64,000 nucleotides of DNA from Punica granatum (lineage: Eukaryota > Streptophyta > Magnoliopsida > Myrtales > Lythraceae), in assembly GCF_007655135.1 (NCBI RefSeq), contig NC_045130.1:17737363-17801362 (forward strand). Direction: 5' to 3'. Shown here piece after piece: positions 11,901 to 23,285 of this stretch (the stretch's first letter is position 1; the number at the start of each line of letters is the position of its first letter). Both the position numbers and the translations under genes were made by a program. The notes below the pieces were generated by a model. The model searched no databases. It was given only the letters and a program-made list of their open reading frames with translations, and was not told where the DNA came from.

Positions 11901-12850
11901 TTTGAAGATCTCGAATAAGAACCACCCTCATTCTTGGCTGGTCTCCCTCTCTTGAGTTGCCGTTCTACTTTCATGGCCATGCTAACCATCTCTTCTATCT
12001 CCACATAATGTTGCAACTCCACCACATTAGCAATTTCTCGGTTCAAACCACATAAAAACCTGGCCATAGTTGCCTCTTCATCTTCTTCAATGTTTGCCCG
12101 AATCAAAGCTATTTCCATCTCCTTGTGGTAGTCTTCCACGCTCCTCGTCTCTTGCCTTAGACTTTGCAATTTTAAATGCAAGTCCCGATAGTAATACAAG
12201 GGAACAAATCGCCTCCGCATGACAGTCTTCATCTCCTCCCAGGTCTCAATAGGTCTTTCATGGTTCATTCTTCTTTCCTTAACCAATTTGTCCCACCAAA
12301 TGATGGCATAATCAGTGAATTCCACCGCTGCAAGCTTCACTTTCTTCTCTTCCGAGTAATTATTGCAATCAAATACAAACTCCACCTTCCTCTCCCATTC
12401 GATAAAAGCGTCAGGGTCATTCCTCCCTTGAAAAGGTGGTATCGTCATTTTAATACTCCCAATATTCATATCTACTCCATCTCTAATTGCTTGATCTCGC
12501 CTACCATGTCTTCACCCCTCATTCCTAACTCCTCTGGCTCTCCTCACACTTCCCACGGATGCAATTTCATCATCTTCCTCATAATCTTCATCTTCTTCAT
12601 CGTAAGGATTCGCCGGCTGGCGGATTAGTCTCCTTGCATTGGGAACTTGCACATGCTGCCTGGGTTGCTCCCTCTGCATTTGATCAATTCGTTGATCTTG
12701 CCGGTCCATTCTATCACGGATATCTCCCAAAACAACTTCCAATCTCTCGAATTGTTGCTGCATGGCTTTCAAAGTAAAAGAAACATCTTGCTGGCCGGCA
12801 TTACTTCCATCCCCGGTTGTAGATTCATTGTCTTTTCCTGCGAAGCTCAT
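11885..12850 (-). pseudogene. gypsy element 1 gag
   Basis: Two frames in the same phase (12850-12512 and 12469-11885) are separated by a TGA at 12512-12514. The first has a Gln-rich coiled segment (MQQQFERLEVVLGDIRDRMD) and an acidic patch. The second holds the gag core (IPPFQGRNDPDAFIEWERK, WWDKLVKERR), typical of plant chromovirus capsid protein. The stop makes it a pseudogene. Confidence 0.82.
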
Positions 12851-13521
12851 GTTTGCACTAAGAAAAGAAAATTGGTGTTAGGACCTCACAACCACTCGCT
12901 CACGTGTTTGCCCTCAAATTATCGTCACTCAACACTCGTGTTTCGCTCAGTTCAATGGCTTTTTCCCTCTGATACACTCACCACTCTTGCCTCTTTCCAC
13001 TCTAATTTCCTCCTCAAAGTTCTTTAAAGAACTCAGCTACTTACAAATCAAACGCAACTAGCTCGTAATAATTCAAAACAACAATTAATATATTGGCCCT
13101 AACTTGGACACAAACTAACAGGGAAATAAATAGTTAAATGAAAGTTAACCAAGGAAAGATTTTAGGAATGAAGAAAGGAATATATCAGAGTAATATATAG
13201 ATGGAAAGATATGGAGGATGATATAGGGAAGAGAATATGGAAGATCAGGTATTGGGTAATTATGGGAGCAAAATCAACGAGGGTCAACAACAAGGTAAAT
13301 AACAACTTTAGAATGATATGATGCAAAGAATCCGGATCAAATTGACACCGACAACTTCTTTCTTTTCTTTCTATTTTTTTTTCAGCTCTATGTTTTTTTT
13401 GGCCGAATTTTTTCTCTTTTTTTTTTTGGCTACTAATCAATCCAGAACGAACAAACTAGATGGAATGAAATTCAAAGAATTGAAACGTAAAGGATAGGAT
13501 AAACCTGATTTGGAGCCTGAT
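12851..13521 (-). other. gypsy element 1 untranslated leader
   Basis: AT-rich sequence between the primer site and the gag start. Only short spurious frames are seen. Confidence 0.6.
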
Positions 13522-13533
13522 GCTCTGATACCA
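13522..13533 (-). other. primer-binding site for initiator Met-tRNA
   Basis: On the minus strand the sequence reads TGGTATCAGAGC, the standard plant retrotransposon primer site complementary to the 3' end of initiator Met-tRNA, a few bases inside the 5' LTR. Confidence 0.93.
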
Positions 13534-13536
13534 AAA

Positions 13537-14224
13537 TGATGCGGACCTCACGAAAGATTGTGAAACCTAACGACCAACTTGAATCGATTCCCAGATCGCC
13601 AAACACAGATTTAGATAAAAAGGATTATTGACCCGTTGTTTATAGAGAAACAAGAACCAATAATATCAAGACCAGGATTATTCACCCGTTGTTTATAGAG
13701 AAACAAGAACCAATAATATCAAAGTGTACCGAACAATCACAAGCTGTCACACTTGTTCGTTCGAAGGAGTTCAATGAAGAACAAAGGAGAAAATCTCACC
13801 AAAATACCAGAATAGTTCATCTCTGATCAGCTACTTAGCCTCCTTTAAATAAGCCCTGGAGAAACTGGAAACTAATAAACTAGACAACTGGAATAACCTT
13901 AGTTTCCTAAACCAGAAATAACAAAGGAAACTAAATAAAGGTTATCTAGAATAGTTGGCAGTCTTTTATTCCATCTTTAGCATCTCATGACAAGTCAGTT
14001 GAATAAAGGCCTTTGGAGACCCAATTGAGTTAGACTCCTCTTGGCCCAAAAAGCCAATCAGCAAGCTCTCCATAGCTTGTTGGATTTGTTTGGCCTTCGC
14101 CCGTATGATTGGCCCACTCGGAACATGCAAGCCTCCAAGATCTTGTGCTTCAGCTCCCTCTTCACGAGTCTGACTTCCAAGCTTGTGTGCATCAGCCTCA
14201 TTGTCATGCCCATGATCTTCATCA
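13537..14224 (-). repeat. 5' LTR of gypsy element 1
   Basis: Partner of 7514-8202, with the same TGATG...CATCA ends and the same 53-bp internal repeat (units at 13622 and 13675). The TTAAT duplication follows at 14225-14229. Confidence 0.93.
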
Positions 14225-14229
14225 TTAAT

Positions 14230-15250
14230 GCTTTTGATTTACATGAAGAGCCCTTTGGAAATGTGACTATGGATATTGAGGATGTTGTTTTGGACAATAA
14301 TGATAGTGGGGAGGATGATGAAGCTTCCATTGGAGATGATTCAGAGCATTCTAAAGAGTTGGTTGATAGTGATTGGGAACAGACAGATGACGTGGACTTC
14401 ATGAACAACATAGACTTTGAGGTAGAATGGGCTGGATTGGATAGCCAATCAGTTGAGAGAGAAAGGAAGGGGAAAAATGCCATGACAGTTTATGAGAAGA
14501 TTAACCAAGAGATTACAAAAGTGACTTACGATGGATACAAAGTGTTTAATCCAAAGCTGGACATGGATGATCCAGAATTTGAAGTAGAACTGTGCTTCAC
14601 AGATACTGACATATTGAGGGCTGCTATCAGACAACACTCCAAGGTGCACAGAAGGGATATCAAGTTCACTAAGAATGACAAGTTTAAGGTATAAGCTAAA
14701 TGCAAAACCAAGACCTGTCCTTGGAAGTTATATGCCTATAAGCTTCCAAATGACGATACAATGATGATTAAGACTCTACACGGAGTCCATAAATGCTACA
14801 GAAAGCATAAGGTGACTGCTGCAAACTCTACATGGCTAGCCAACAAGTGTCATGATAGAATAAAAACTGATCCTGATTGGAAGGCGAATTCAATGATGAT
14901 GGTGATGAAAAAAGAATGCAGGCTATCATTTAGCAAGTATCAAATTTACAGGGCTAAAAATAAAGTCAGACATATAGGATCGGTTCAGATACCCAACAAT
15001 ATGGTCTTCTATGGAGGTATGCAGCAGAGATCAAAAGACAAGATCCCGAGACAACTATGAGAATCAATACCAAAATTGTAGGGGATGAAATGAAGTTCAA
15101 GCAATTTTATGTGTGTTGGGCAGCTCTAAAGAAAGGTTTTCTCGATGGTTGCAGACCTATGATTTTTCTTGATGGCTACCACTTGAAAATGTATCTTGGA
15201 GGCATACTTCTATGTGTGCTGTGGGAATTGATGCTAACAATGGCATATAC
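14230..15250 (+). pseudogene. MULE transposase middle part, truncated at the catalytic domain
   Basis: Continues the frame of 7121-7513. An acidic linker (GNVTMDIEDVV, WEQTDDVDF) is followed by the MULE DNA-binding zinc region: a C-x4-C pair in CKTKTCPW and the HKC of GVHKCYRKHK. It ends at the start of the transposase core, KKGFLDGCRPMIFLDGYHLK, with the first catalytic-type Asp in LDG. Defects are a TAA at 14692-14694, a frameshift at about 15030-15050, another near 15215, and an abrupt end in a T-run after the GIDANNGIY-like codons. The remaining DDE residues and SWIM finger are absent. Confidence 0.8.
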
Positions 15251-15504
15251 CTTTTTTTTTCTGGCTTATTTTCTTGATTTTGCCAAACAAAATTTTGATA
15301 GAAAATGAGATAGTAAGATTGAGAAGGGTCATGCGAGTAGCATGTGAGCTCATTTGACAGGAATTGTCGCCGGACTTTGACATTGCTTACAGTTTCACGA
15401 ATCGGATCGTGTGAGAAGATTTTGTGATAGCTTGCAGTGTCATGATATTGTCATCTCTGTTGACTAGTAATGCTCACAAGCAGAAGAATGTGTGTCACCT
15501 GATA

Positions 15505-15606
15505 GCTACTTTTCGGTAAGGTCGGGAAGTGTTCTGCAAAAATTTGTAGGTCAGGAGGCAAACCCAAACTCTCCTCATAGGTCGGGGGGCAAAGTGTATT
15601 TAACTC
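15505..15606 (-). repeat. MULE-1 right terminal inverted repeat
   Basis: Inverse copy of 5818-5925, ending ATTTAACTC at 15606, followed by the 9-mer TAAATAATG. Confidence 0.88.
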
Positions 15607-15788
15607 TAAATAATGTCAAATCTTTAATAGAACTTTTTGTCATGGAACTCATAAGACTCCTAGTGAAATAAATTAATGTGAATATGACGATGAATGGTTA
15701 AGCCATTGATATTTCCGAGATAAACGTTCTATTAACATGATATATCAATGCAAATTTATCATTCAATAATTTATGGGCTTATCACAAT

Positions 15789-16361
15789 TGTTGAGTGTGG
15801 CTCAAATTCTCATCCCAAGACTTGAAGGCAATAGGAAAAACTTAGGCTACGGGTAGTCGATTGCGGCACTGCAGACAGCCAACTGCAATTTGAACAGGCT
15901 GAAGAGGACAGAAGCCACAGACAGTCGATTGTAGTAGCCCGTGTAATTGATCGTAGAAAGTAGCAGAATTTCTGAGCGAGGTCTAGCATATCATAAATCA
16001 AATTTGGCTAGTTTTATATTTCCTTACTTGGTTGATTTTTTTCTTATATGAGATTTATTTTCCCTGATTCTTTTTTTCTTGTACAAGATTACATAAGGGG
16101 TGAGAGAAAAGGTGAGGTGATCTAGAGAGAGAACGTTGTAATTGGGATTACGGGAAACACTCTGTACTCCACGACTTCATTGCCCATAGTAAAAGAAGAA
16201 CTGACAAAGCCTCATTTACCCATGGACGTACGGCTGGCACACTGCCGGCCCGAACCACTTACATGAGTGTACAAGCTTCTCTTCCCTTATTTCCTTTCAA
16301 TTGTTTCATCGAGATTATTGTAAGTTAGATCCTTTTCGATCCTTACAAATCGATCTCAACT
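15789..16361 (+). repeat. 5' LTR of copia element
   Basis: Matches 18128-18697 through long shared blocks, for example GAAGGCAATAGGAAA and AAGATTACATAAGGGGTGAG. Its right edge is uncertain by a few bases. A primer-site-like TAGTATCAAAGCC follows at 16382. Confidence 0.87.
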
Positions 16362-16428
16362 AACGATCGATCCCAAAAAACTAGTATCAAAGCCATCATC
16401 GATATGGGATTCTCCACATCGACTGAAG

Positions 16429-16790
16429 ATGTTTACGGCGAAATTCGACATTGAGAAGTTCGATGACAACTCCAATATCAGCCTGTGGCAAGTCCAAATG
16501 CTTGCCATCTTGGTGCAAAACGACTTCAAGAAGGTTTTGTCGGGCACAAAGCCCGAGTCCATGTCCGCAAGCGATTGGGAGGAACTAGATGAAAAGGCGC
16601 TTTCAGTGATCCAGTTGCATCTCACCAATGAAGTTTTGTAGGAGGTTTTCTCAAAGAAGAAAGTACCGGTTTATGGGCAAAATTAGAAACTTTATATATG
16701 ACGAAATCACTGGCCAATCGGTTAGTTCTGAAGCAATGACTATACACGTTCCGTATTGCCGAAGGTACGTCAATCAAGTCTCACATAGCA
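16429..16790 (+). pseudogene. copia gag fragment
   Basis: The open frame starts MFTAKFDIEKFDDNSNIS and contains LWQVQMLAILVQNDF, typical of the N-terminus of copia gag (UBN2-type). A TAG at 16639-16641 ends it. Further gag-like codons continue with errors to about 16785, where the sequence switches directly into reverse transcriptase. Confidence 0.78.
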
Positions 16791-18000
16791 ATCCGTGCTT
16801 TACTTGCCCTTGTCGCCATACATGATTTGGAGTTGGAGCAACTAGATGTGAAGGTGGCATTTCTTCACGGCGACTTAGATGAAGATATTTACATGCAGCA
16901 GCCGGAGGGTTTTGAGGTTGAAGGCAAAGAGGATCGAGTTTCTCTGCTGAAGAAATTCTTATATGGACTCAAACAGTCTCCTCGACAGTGGTACATGAAG
17001 TTCAATTCCTTCATGATAAGTATAGGCTTTATGAGGAGCAAGTATGATAATTGTGTTTACTTGCAAAGACTTGTTGATGGGTCCTTTATATATTTATTAC
17101 TTTATGTTGATGACATGTTAATTGCAGCAAAGGACAAATCTAAGATTAGCATGTTAAAGGCCAAGCTCCATTCGGAATTTGAGATGAAGGATTTGAGAGT
17201 TGCTAAGAAGATTTTGGGAATGGAGATTTCTCGAGATAGAAGCTCAAGCCGATTATTTTTCTCTTAACATAAGTATGTTGAGAAGGTGCTGGAGCGATTT
17301 GCTATGCAAAGTGCAAAGTCGGTGAGCATTCCCCTTACTACACACTTCAAACTTTCTGCTTTGATGTCACCACAATTCGAGGAGGAATCAGAGTTCATGT
17401 CCAAAGTTTCCTATTCGAGTGCAGTTGGCAGTCTCATGTATGCTATGGTATGTACTCGTGCAGATATTGCTTATGCTGTCAGTGTAGGTAGTAGATGTAT
17501 CTCTTGTTCTGGAAAGGGTTATTGGCAAGCTCTTAAATGGATTTTGAGATATCTAAAGGGTACTATTGATGTTTGTTTGGAGTTCAGTCAAGACTCTACT
17601 GAATTGGTCGGCTATGACGACTCAGATTTTGCGTGAGATTTAGATAGGAGGCAATCTCTTAGTGGATATGTGTTTACTATCGGTGTTTGCGCCATTAGTT
17701 GGAAGGCAACCTTGAAAGCTACAATTGCATTATCTACCATAGAGGCATAGTTTATGGTAGTGACTGAAGTAGTCAAGGAAGCTATATGGTTGAGAGGTTT
17801 GCCTGAGGAGCTAATCATGAATAAGGATGCGACTATCATCTACTGCAATAGTCATAGTACAATTCATTGACAAAGGATCCAATGCATCATGAGAAGACGA
17901 AGCGTATTGATGTGAGTACGAAGCCTCTGGAGATGTTCGAGTGGAGAAGATCAATACTCTTGAGAATCTGGCAGATATGATGACGAAGAGTCTTCCTGTT
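16785..18000 (+). pseudogene. copia reverse transcriptase and RNase H
   Basis: Frames 16827-17267 and 17286-17636 carry LDVKVAFLHGDLDEDIYMQQ, YGLKQSPRQWY and the polymerase motif LLLYVDDMLIAA, then SYSSAVGSLMYAMVCTRADI. RNase H-like codons continue past a TGA near 17635 (SGYVFTIGVCAISWKATL) to an end at about 18050 (LADMMTKSLPVSKFEH). Stops at about 17265, 17635 and 17749 inactivate it. Confidence 0.83.
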
Positions 18001-18127
18001 TCGAAGTTCGAGCATTGCTCGAACTTGGTTGGGATTATGCAGAGATTGATTTTGGCCCGCGGGGCCTTTTGGCAAAGGAAGCATATCATCTACGGAGCAT
18101 TGGAGAATTCAAGCCAAAGTGGAGACT

Positions 18128-18697
18128 TATTGAGTGTGTCTCGAATTCTTACCCCAAGATTTGAAGGCAATAGGAAAGACTCAGGCTGCGGACAGTCGAT
18201 TGTAGTATTGCAGACAACCAACTGCAATTTGAATAAGCTGAAGATGACATAAGCCACATACCTGCCTATGGTAGCCCGTGTAATTGATTACAGAAAGTAG
18301 CAAAATTTATGAGCGAAATCTAGCATATCAGAATCAGATTTGGCTAGTTCTGTATTTCCTTGCTCAGTCGATTTCTTCCTTGTATGGGATTTATTTTCCC
18401 CGATTCTTTCTTCTTGTACAAGATTACATAAGGGGTGAGAGAAAAGGTGAGATGATCTAGAGAGAGAACATTATAATTGGGGTTTCGAGAAAACACTCTA
18501 TACTCCATGACATCATCGCCTATAGTAAAAGAAGAACCGGCAAAGCCTCTTTTGCTCGTGGACGTATTGCCGGCACATTGCCAGCCCGAACCAGGAACTC
18601 GAGTATGCAAGCTTCTCTACCCTTATCTCCTTTCAATTGTTTTGTCGAGATTATCGTGTGTTAAATCCCTTTCGACCCTTACAAATCGATCCCAACA
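18128..18697 (+). repeat. 3' LTR of copia element
   Basis: Partner of 15789-16361. The expected TG start has decayed to TA, and it ends CCCAACA. The purine-rich AAAGTGGAGAC just before it is a plausible polypurine tract. Confidence 0.85.
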
Positions 18698-20083
18698 ACA
18701 CCTATGTGTTCTTTTCCATTATACTCTTCCAATCTCGTTCTGCTATAGAATCGAGATAAATACCTTAGTCAGAATGAGTGATGGTGTGCTTTCATACTTA
18801 CCATTACTTAAGATATGACTTTCTTAGATCAAACTGAAGTAATTGATAATCATCTCACAAAGACTTCGAAAAAATCAAAATTAATATAAAAATTCTCATA
18901 CAATAATTTCTTTTCTTATCATCTTTCCTTACTAGCATCCGGTCTCGTGGTTTTGATTTTTCTCTTGCTTGCATAGTGTAAGTAATTATTCACATTAATT
19001 CTTGCACGCGCTCCAATTAAAAGGAAATACTGTCGTATTATAATTTGTTTAATGCATTATTTCTTTTTTGATCATTTTATAGTACGAAACATACCATGTG
19101 GTTAGTTGGAAATTTGGAGTAAATGATTAAAAGCTTCGACGTAATAAATTGGACGACTTTTGCGGATGCTTAATTGATGATGTAGTACATTAGTAGTGAA
19201 TTAGACCCAACTGGATCTTGTAAAAAGTTTGCTCCATTTGCAGCTAAAAAGGATAATAAGACAGGTAAAAGGGCATAGAAAATGATTGATTTATTTCCAA
19301 AGGGCGTTAATCAATGAATTAGACTATGTAGTCTAATTAATACCAAATAAATTTCCTTTATTTTAAGAAAATCAAGAAAAAAGAAAGAGGAAATCAATTA
19401 AGTGTTGGTGGCCTCAAAACTCAAAAGAGAATTGATGAATAAAAGGTATTAATGAATAAAAAGTATTACCAAAAAAATCTATGGAGTTTATCATCTAAAT
19501 TTGAAAATTTCGTGCCATAATATTATGATTTACGATTGGAGAGTGGCTTATATGTGTGTGTATATATATATATATATAAATTTATTCGGTCTCGGTCTGT
19601 AACATTAGGGGATCCAAATAAATATAATCGACTGCACCCTATATACATCTGTGTATTATATGTTATTGATCCAACGTTAATTTGTCGTGATAATAAAAGA
19701 CCCATTGCTCAAGGAAAATGCAGGTGACGAGACTGAGATGATCATGTGATCTTCTTGGACTTCGCAGAAAGCTTAGATCTCTGAACTTGCTAGACAAAGA
19801 GAGCAGCAGATCAGGACGAGTTGGCATTAAATTGCATGACGATAAGCTAAATTAAGACTTTTAAAAAAGACTCGTGCTCGTTCTTATAGTTCTCGGTCAT
19901 AAAATAAACTCGTATCCTATGGATCTAATAAATGATAGGGAATTGAAAACAAAGAGACACGAGAACTGGAAAGATAATTCGAAACCTTTTTTCTTCCAAA
20001 TGATGATGAGCGTCTTTATGCGTACCATGTATACCCATTGCGGTCCTTTGTTATTAGACTTATGAGCATAATATTTTGAAGGG
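18698..20083. other. AT-rich spacer
   Basis: No gene recognised. It holds a (TG)(TA) microsatellite at about 19553-19578. Short frames there derive from that repeat. Confidence 0.5.
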
Positions 20084-20420
20084 TATTTATCTAAAATGAT
20101 CTATGATTCATTCATTTTGTCAAATCTATTATATGTTTTTTTATCAAATTTATTTCATGGTTTACTTTTTGCATCAAATCTATCCCGACGTTATTTTTTT
20201 CGTCGACATCTAACAGTCGTGCTGACGTGACGCCCACGTGGCAAGTGTGGTCCACTATCTCTCCGCATGCCACGTCAGTACGGCCGTTAGACGTTGACAG
20301 AAAAGATAATGTCGGGATAGATTTGATGCAAAAAGTAAACAATGTGATAGATTTGAGCAAAAAAAAGTATATGATAGATTTGACAAAACGAATAAATCGT
20401 TGTCCATTTTAGCTAAAAAT
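20084..20420. repeat. fold-back element A (inverted repeat, about 335 bp)
   Basis: The left half (CTAAAATGATCTATGATTCA, TTTTGCATCAAATCTATCCC) matches the reverse complement of the right half (CTAAAATGGACAACGATTTA, the same TTTTGCATCAAATCTATCCC) almost to the centre. The arms are about 150 bp and the loop only a few tens of bases. The arms contain ACGTG-type motifs, including the palindrome CCACGTGG near 20236. It looks like a MITE or fold-back transposon, non-coding. Open frames on both strands are by-products of the symmetry. Confidence 0.82.
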
Positions 20421-21884
20421 TCATATTTTGAAACGTTCTCCAACACAAATATTGCTGCCAAATCATTAACTTCATGGACTGTACATCGACATGAAATGAC
20501 CCTTTTATGATTCGTAATCGTTGCTACATAGAGAAGGTACATTGAACACAAATGCCCTGAAATCATTAATTAACTTGATCAAACTATAGCTTTCAATTGT
20601 GAATCGAGCACAGATATCCTTCAATCATTAACTTAATGGGGGATATTAGTGCGGAATAATCGTCATTAACTTGTGCGTGGTAGTTACCATGAAGATCATA
20701 GTGGGTAATCAAATCATAGGAATATGAGATTTGTTTGAATTAACAATCAGTTGACTCTGCATCTGCGATGATAGAGGCGGGCATGGGCTCGATACGCTGG
20801 AGATATTACTGTAAACCTGCCCTGATAAATAATGAAGTTATCCCAAGCTGCCGAGCAGAACATAGCTTTTCCCATATATGATGAATATCGGAGCCACATA
20901 TATTCAACATGATGATTATATTGAATGGCCACGATCAAGAGCAGACACCGTTTAAAGTAGATCGAGTAAATTCAACCTGACAGGGTCGTACGTTTATAAG
21001 AACTCAACAGCAATAATATGGGGTTAGCATGAATGAGATGTTAACTCGACCATCCATGCACAACCATAAACCTTTAGGCTCCTAAATACGAACAGAGAGT
21101 ACTCACGAACTTAATTACGCTAATTTTTTTTTCAATTTTCGACATTTACCCTCTCTAGTTCTCTTCTCTTCAGATTATAGGTGTTTGGCTCAGGCAAAAA
21201 AGGGTCAAATCAGTTAACGATGCTCAATTCAACTCCTATTTTTTGAAGTGAGATACAGAAATCGGTGCTAATTAAGGGTAATTGTCGACCACTATTTTCT
21301 GATACCATCACATTTTAACCGAAGATAGCGTGATGTGAATTAATCTTGGACTTGTTTTAACTAATAATATACTCAAGCTTGTCATCATCATTTCCATAAG
21401 ACAATATATGCATGATCTTATTCCCGTCAAGAACCTTCCTAGCATTAGAAAAATTAATGAAAATGAATCACGATAAGATAGAGAGCGAAGAAACTTCAGG
21501 GGGTGCAGTTTGAAAATGGAATAAAACTTCAGGGGGCGAATTGAAATATAACCCTAGGTTGGTCCTTGATTATAATATGATGGCGGGCGCGTGGAGTACA
21601 AGTGAGCTGGGAACCAAAGTTGGGGGTTTTTGTCTTTTATTCGCTTTCTTTTTGGTGCGTCTCTTTCCAGAAATGAACTGGCAAAGCAAAGGAAAGAAAC
21701 GCAGTTCCGAACCGAATCCCTTCTCATATCTTCTGATTTCAACCTTTTCCATCTTTTCATATTTTTATTTGATTTATTCCCCTCTATCTATTTCTCTTTC
21801 TTTTTTCCCCGGTTAGTTTCAAAATCAAGAAAGTAAATAAAACCTCCCAATTGACTTGTAAAAGTTAGATGTGTTGATCTTGGG
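20421..21884. other. spacer without recognised gene
   Basis: AT-rich. A short direct repeat (AAACTTCAGGGGG) occurs at about 21491 and 21527. No family-like coding frame is visible. Confidence 0.45.
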
Positions 21885-22118
21885 CGATAAAGTGAAGAAT
21901 ATAAGTTTATGACACATTAAGAAAGGAGGACGTTTCATAAGATGAAACTCACTATTTACTTACAATGAAGAGATTATAGATTCCATTCTCTTGTCATCCT
22001 ACGATAAAGTGACTAATGTAAGTTTATGGCAGACTGAGAAAGGGGAAGGTTCGGTGAAATAATGCACCGTCTTTTAACCGTTAATCAAGAGATTGATTAT
22101 AGGTCCTACCATTTTGAG
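21885..22118. repeat. diverged tandem duplication, about 117-bp unit
   Basis: Unit 1 starts CGATAAAGTGAAGAATATAA at 21885 and unit 2 starts CGATAAAGTGACTAATGTAA at 22002. Similarity continues as AAGTTTATGnCA and a gapped GAGATTATAGATTCC / GAGATTGATTATAGG. Non-coding. Confidence 0.6.
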
Positions 22119-23285
22119 TCTTTCGATTCCTATTTCTTCATTTCCTATTAGGAAAACTAGTTGAATACCTGTGCTTTGGACGGGAAAGATAAAAAAAAAT
22201 ATATATATTATTATTTTGGTGAAGAAAAATGTTATAAATATATGCACGAATTAAAAACTTATTAGAAGAAATTGAGATGTAAGAGAAGATAGCTAAATAA
22301 ATAAAACAATTTACACATGTATCTTTTTTTGTCCCAATTCTTTTAACAAGTAATTAACTATTGTAGCACTTCAAAATTTGTTATGCTATAAACAAATAAA
22401 AAAGATGAAAGGAAAAATTCTCATGCCAATATGTAACAAAAAAAAGGATTAAAATATGTCAGCAAATATATCAATTTAAAGAAAATAAAAAGTTCTCATG
22501 CAAATATGTGAGAAAAAAGAATTGAATAAATATATGTGATATGAATCAAAAGAAAATAATAAACACTCCAAGCAAAATATCATCAAAACGACTAAAATGA
22601 CGTAAGATTAGTGTTGGCACTCGATGAGCATGCAACATGGTGTACATATATATATATATATAAGTTTGTAGAGTCTCACACACTTCTTTACAAATGAAAA
22701 TATGATGGTAAAAGTTATAATTTATACGACATCTAATATATATAGTTGCCAATATATAATATAAATTTGTATGTGAGCGGCCAAAATGTATTTTCAACTA
22801 TATATAGTTTCTATAATGTATCTTCATATATATATATAGCTGCCAATATAAAAATTATTTGTATTCCTATTATGCAAGATTGTGCGCTATCTTTATATTC
22901 GTTAATATTGGTTTTCAACTCTATACTTTTCTACAATATATATGAACGGCAATTCGATTGCTACAATATAAAAAAATTTCTTGAATAGCAGCTAACGTAT
23001 ATAATATATATTATGTTGGGGTATGTGCAAATAATATATATTCTACTGCATAATTAATAATAAAAAATTTCCTTAATATATAAGTGATGACGTGACAAAG
23101 CGAGAAAGATCCGTTTTTTATTTTTGATGATGTGGCGGCATGAGAATTCGACTCGAGTTTTGTTTTATGTATATACATATAACACCACATAACACTGTTT
23201 TGTGACTCTTTTCACGCTACAGTATATATTGAAATAATTTCACCATACAATAGGAAAAAAAGTTTCACTGTGCAGCACGTCGTCG
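22119..23285. other. very AT-rich spacer
   Basis: Contains short dispersed direct repeats (TTCTCATGCnAATATGT at about 22418 and 22493), TA microsatellites near 22648 and 22823, and a decayed motif CTAGTTGAATACCTGTGC at 22157 that may be a DNA-transposon end. No gene. Confidence 0.4.

Larger units (their letters stand above)
7514..14224 (-). mobile_element. Ty3/gypsy chromovirus (CRM-like), full-length but degenerate
   Basis: Two LTRs (7514-8202 and 13537-14224) with TGATG...CATCA termini are flanked by a perfect 5-bp duplication TTAAT (7509-7513 and 14225-14229). The coding order on the minus strand is gag, CCHC knuckle, protease, reverse transcriptase, RNase H, integrase, which is Ty3/gypsy order. 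The primer site matches initiator Met-tRNA. The integrase frame runs into the 3' LTR, a hallmark described for CRM-lineage chromoviruses, so I assign it there tentatively. In-frame stops and frameshifts separate the domains, so it is non-autonomous. LTR differences (about a dozen in the first 200 bp by eye) show that it is not a recent insertion. Confidence 0.93.
5809..15615 (+). mobile_element. Mutator-like element MULE-1 with terminal inverted repeats, split by a gypsy retrotransposon
   Basis: The two ends are inverted copies. The left terminus begins GAGTTAAATGCACTTTACCT at 5818, and the reverse complement of the right end (15606 inward) begins GAGTTAAATACACTTTGCCC. Similarity continues for about 100 bp on each side. 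Flanking 9-mers TAAATAATA (5809-5817) and TAAATAATG (15607-15615) match at 8 of 9 positions, fitting the 9-bp target duplication usual for Mutator elements. Inside are broken MULE transposase pieces at 7121-7513 and 14230-15250, interrupted by the retrotransposon at 7514-14224. Without that insert the element is about 3.1 kb and the catalytic half of the transposase is missing, so it is an internally deleted, non-autonomous copy. Confidence 0.88.
15789..18697 (+). mobile_element. Ty1/copia retrotransposon with a large internal deletion
   Basis: The LTRs are about 15789-16361 and 18128-18697. Their starts are TGTTGAGTGTGGCTC and TATTGAGTGTGTCTC, and both end near ACAAATCGATC-TCAAC. The interior is only about 1.8 kb: a gag fragment, then reverse transcriptase and RNase H. 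Protease and integrase are missing. The order and the YVDD motif identify Ty1/copia. The target duplication is unclear (ACAAT before the first LTR, ACAAC or ACACC after the second depending on the end chosen). Several stops are present, so it is non-autonomous. Confidence 0.87.

Noticed and set aside
20112..20566. Overlapping frames on both strands near 20.3 kb
   Set aside because: They follow from the inverted-repeat symmetry of fold-back element A and have no protein family features.
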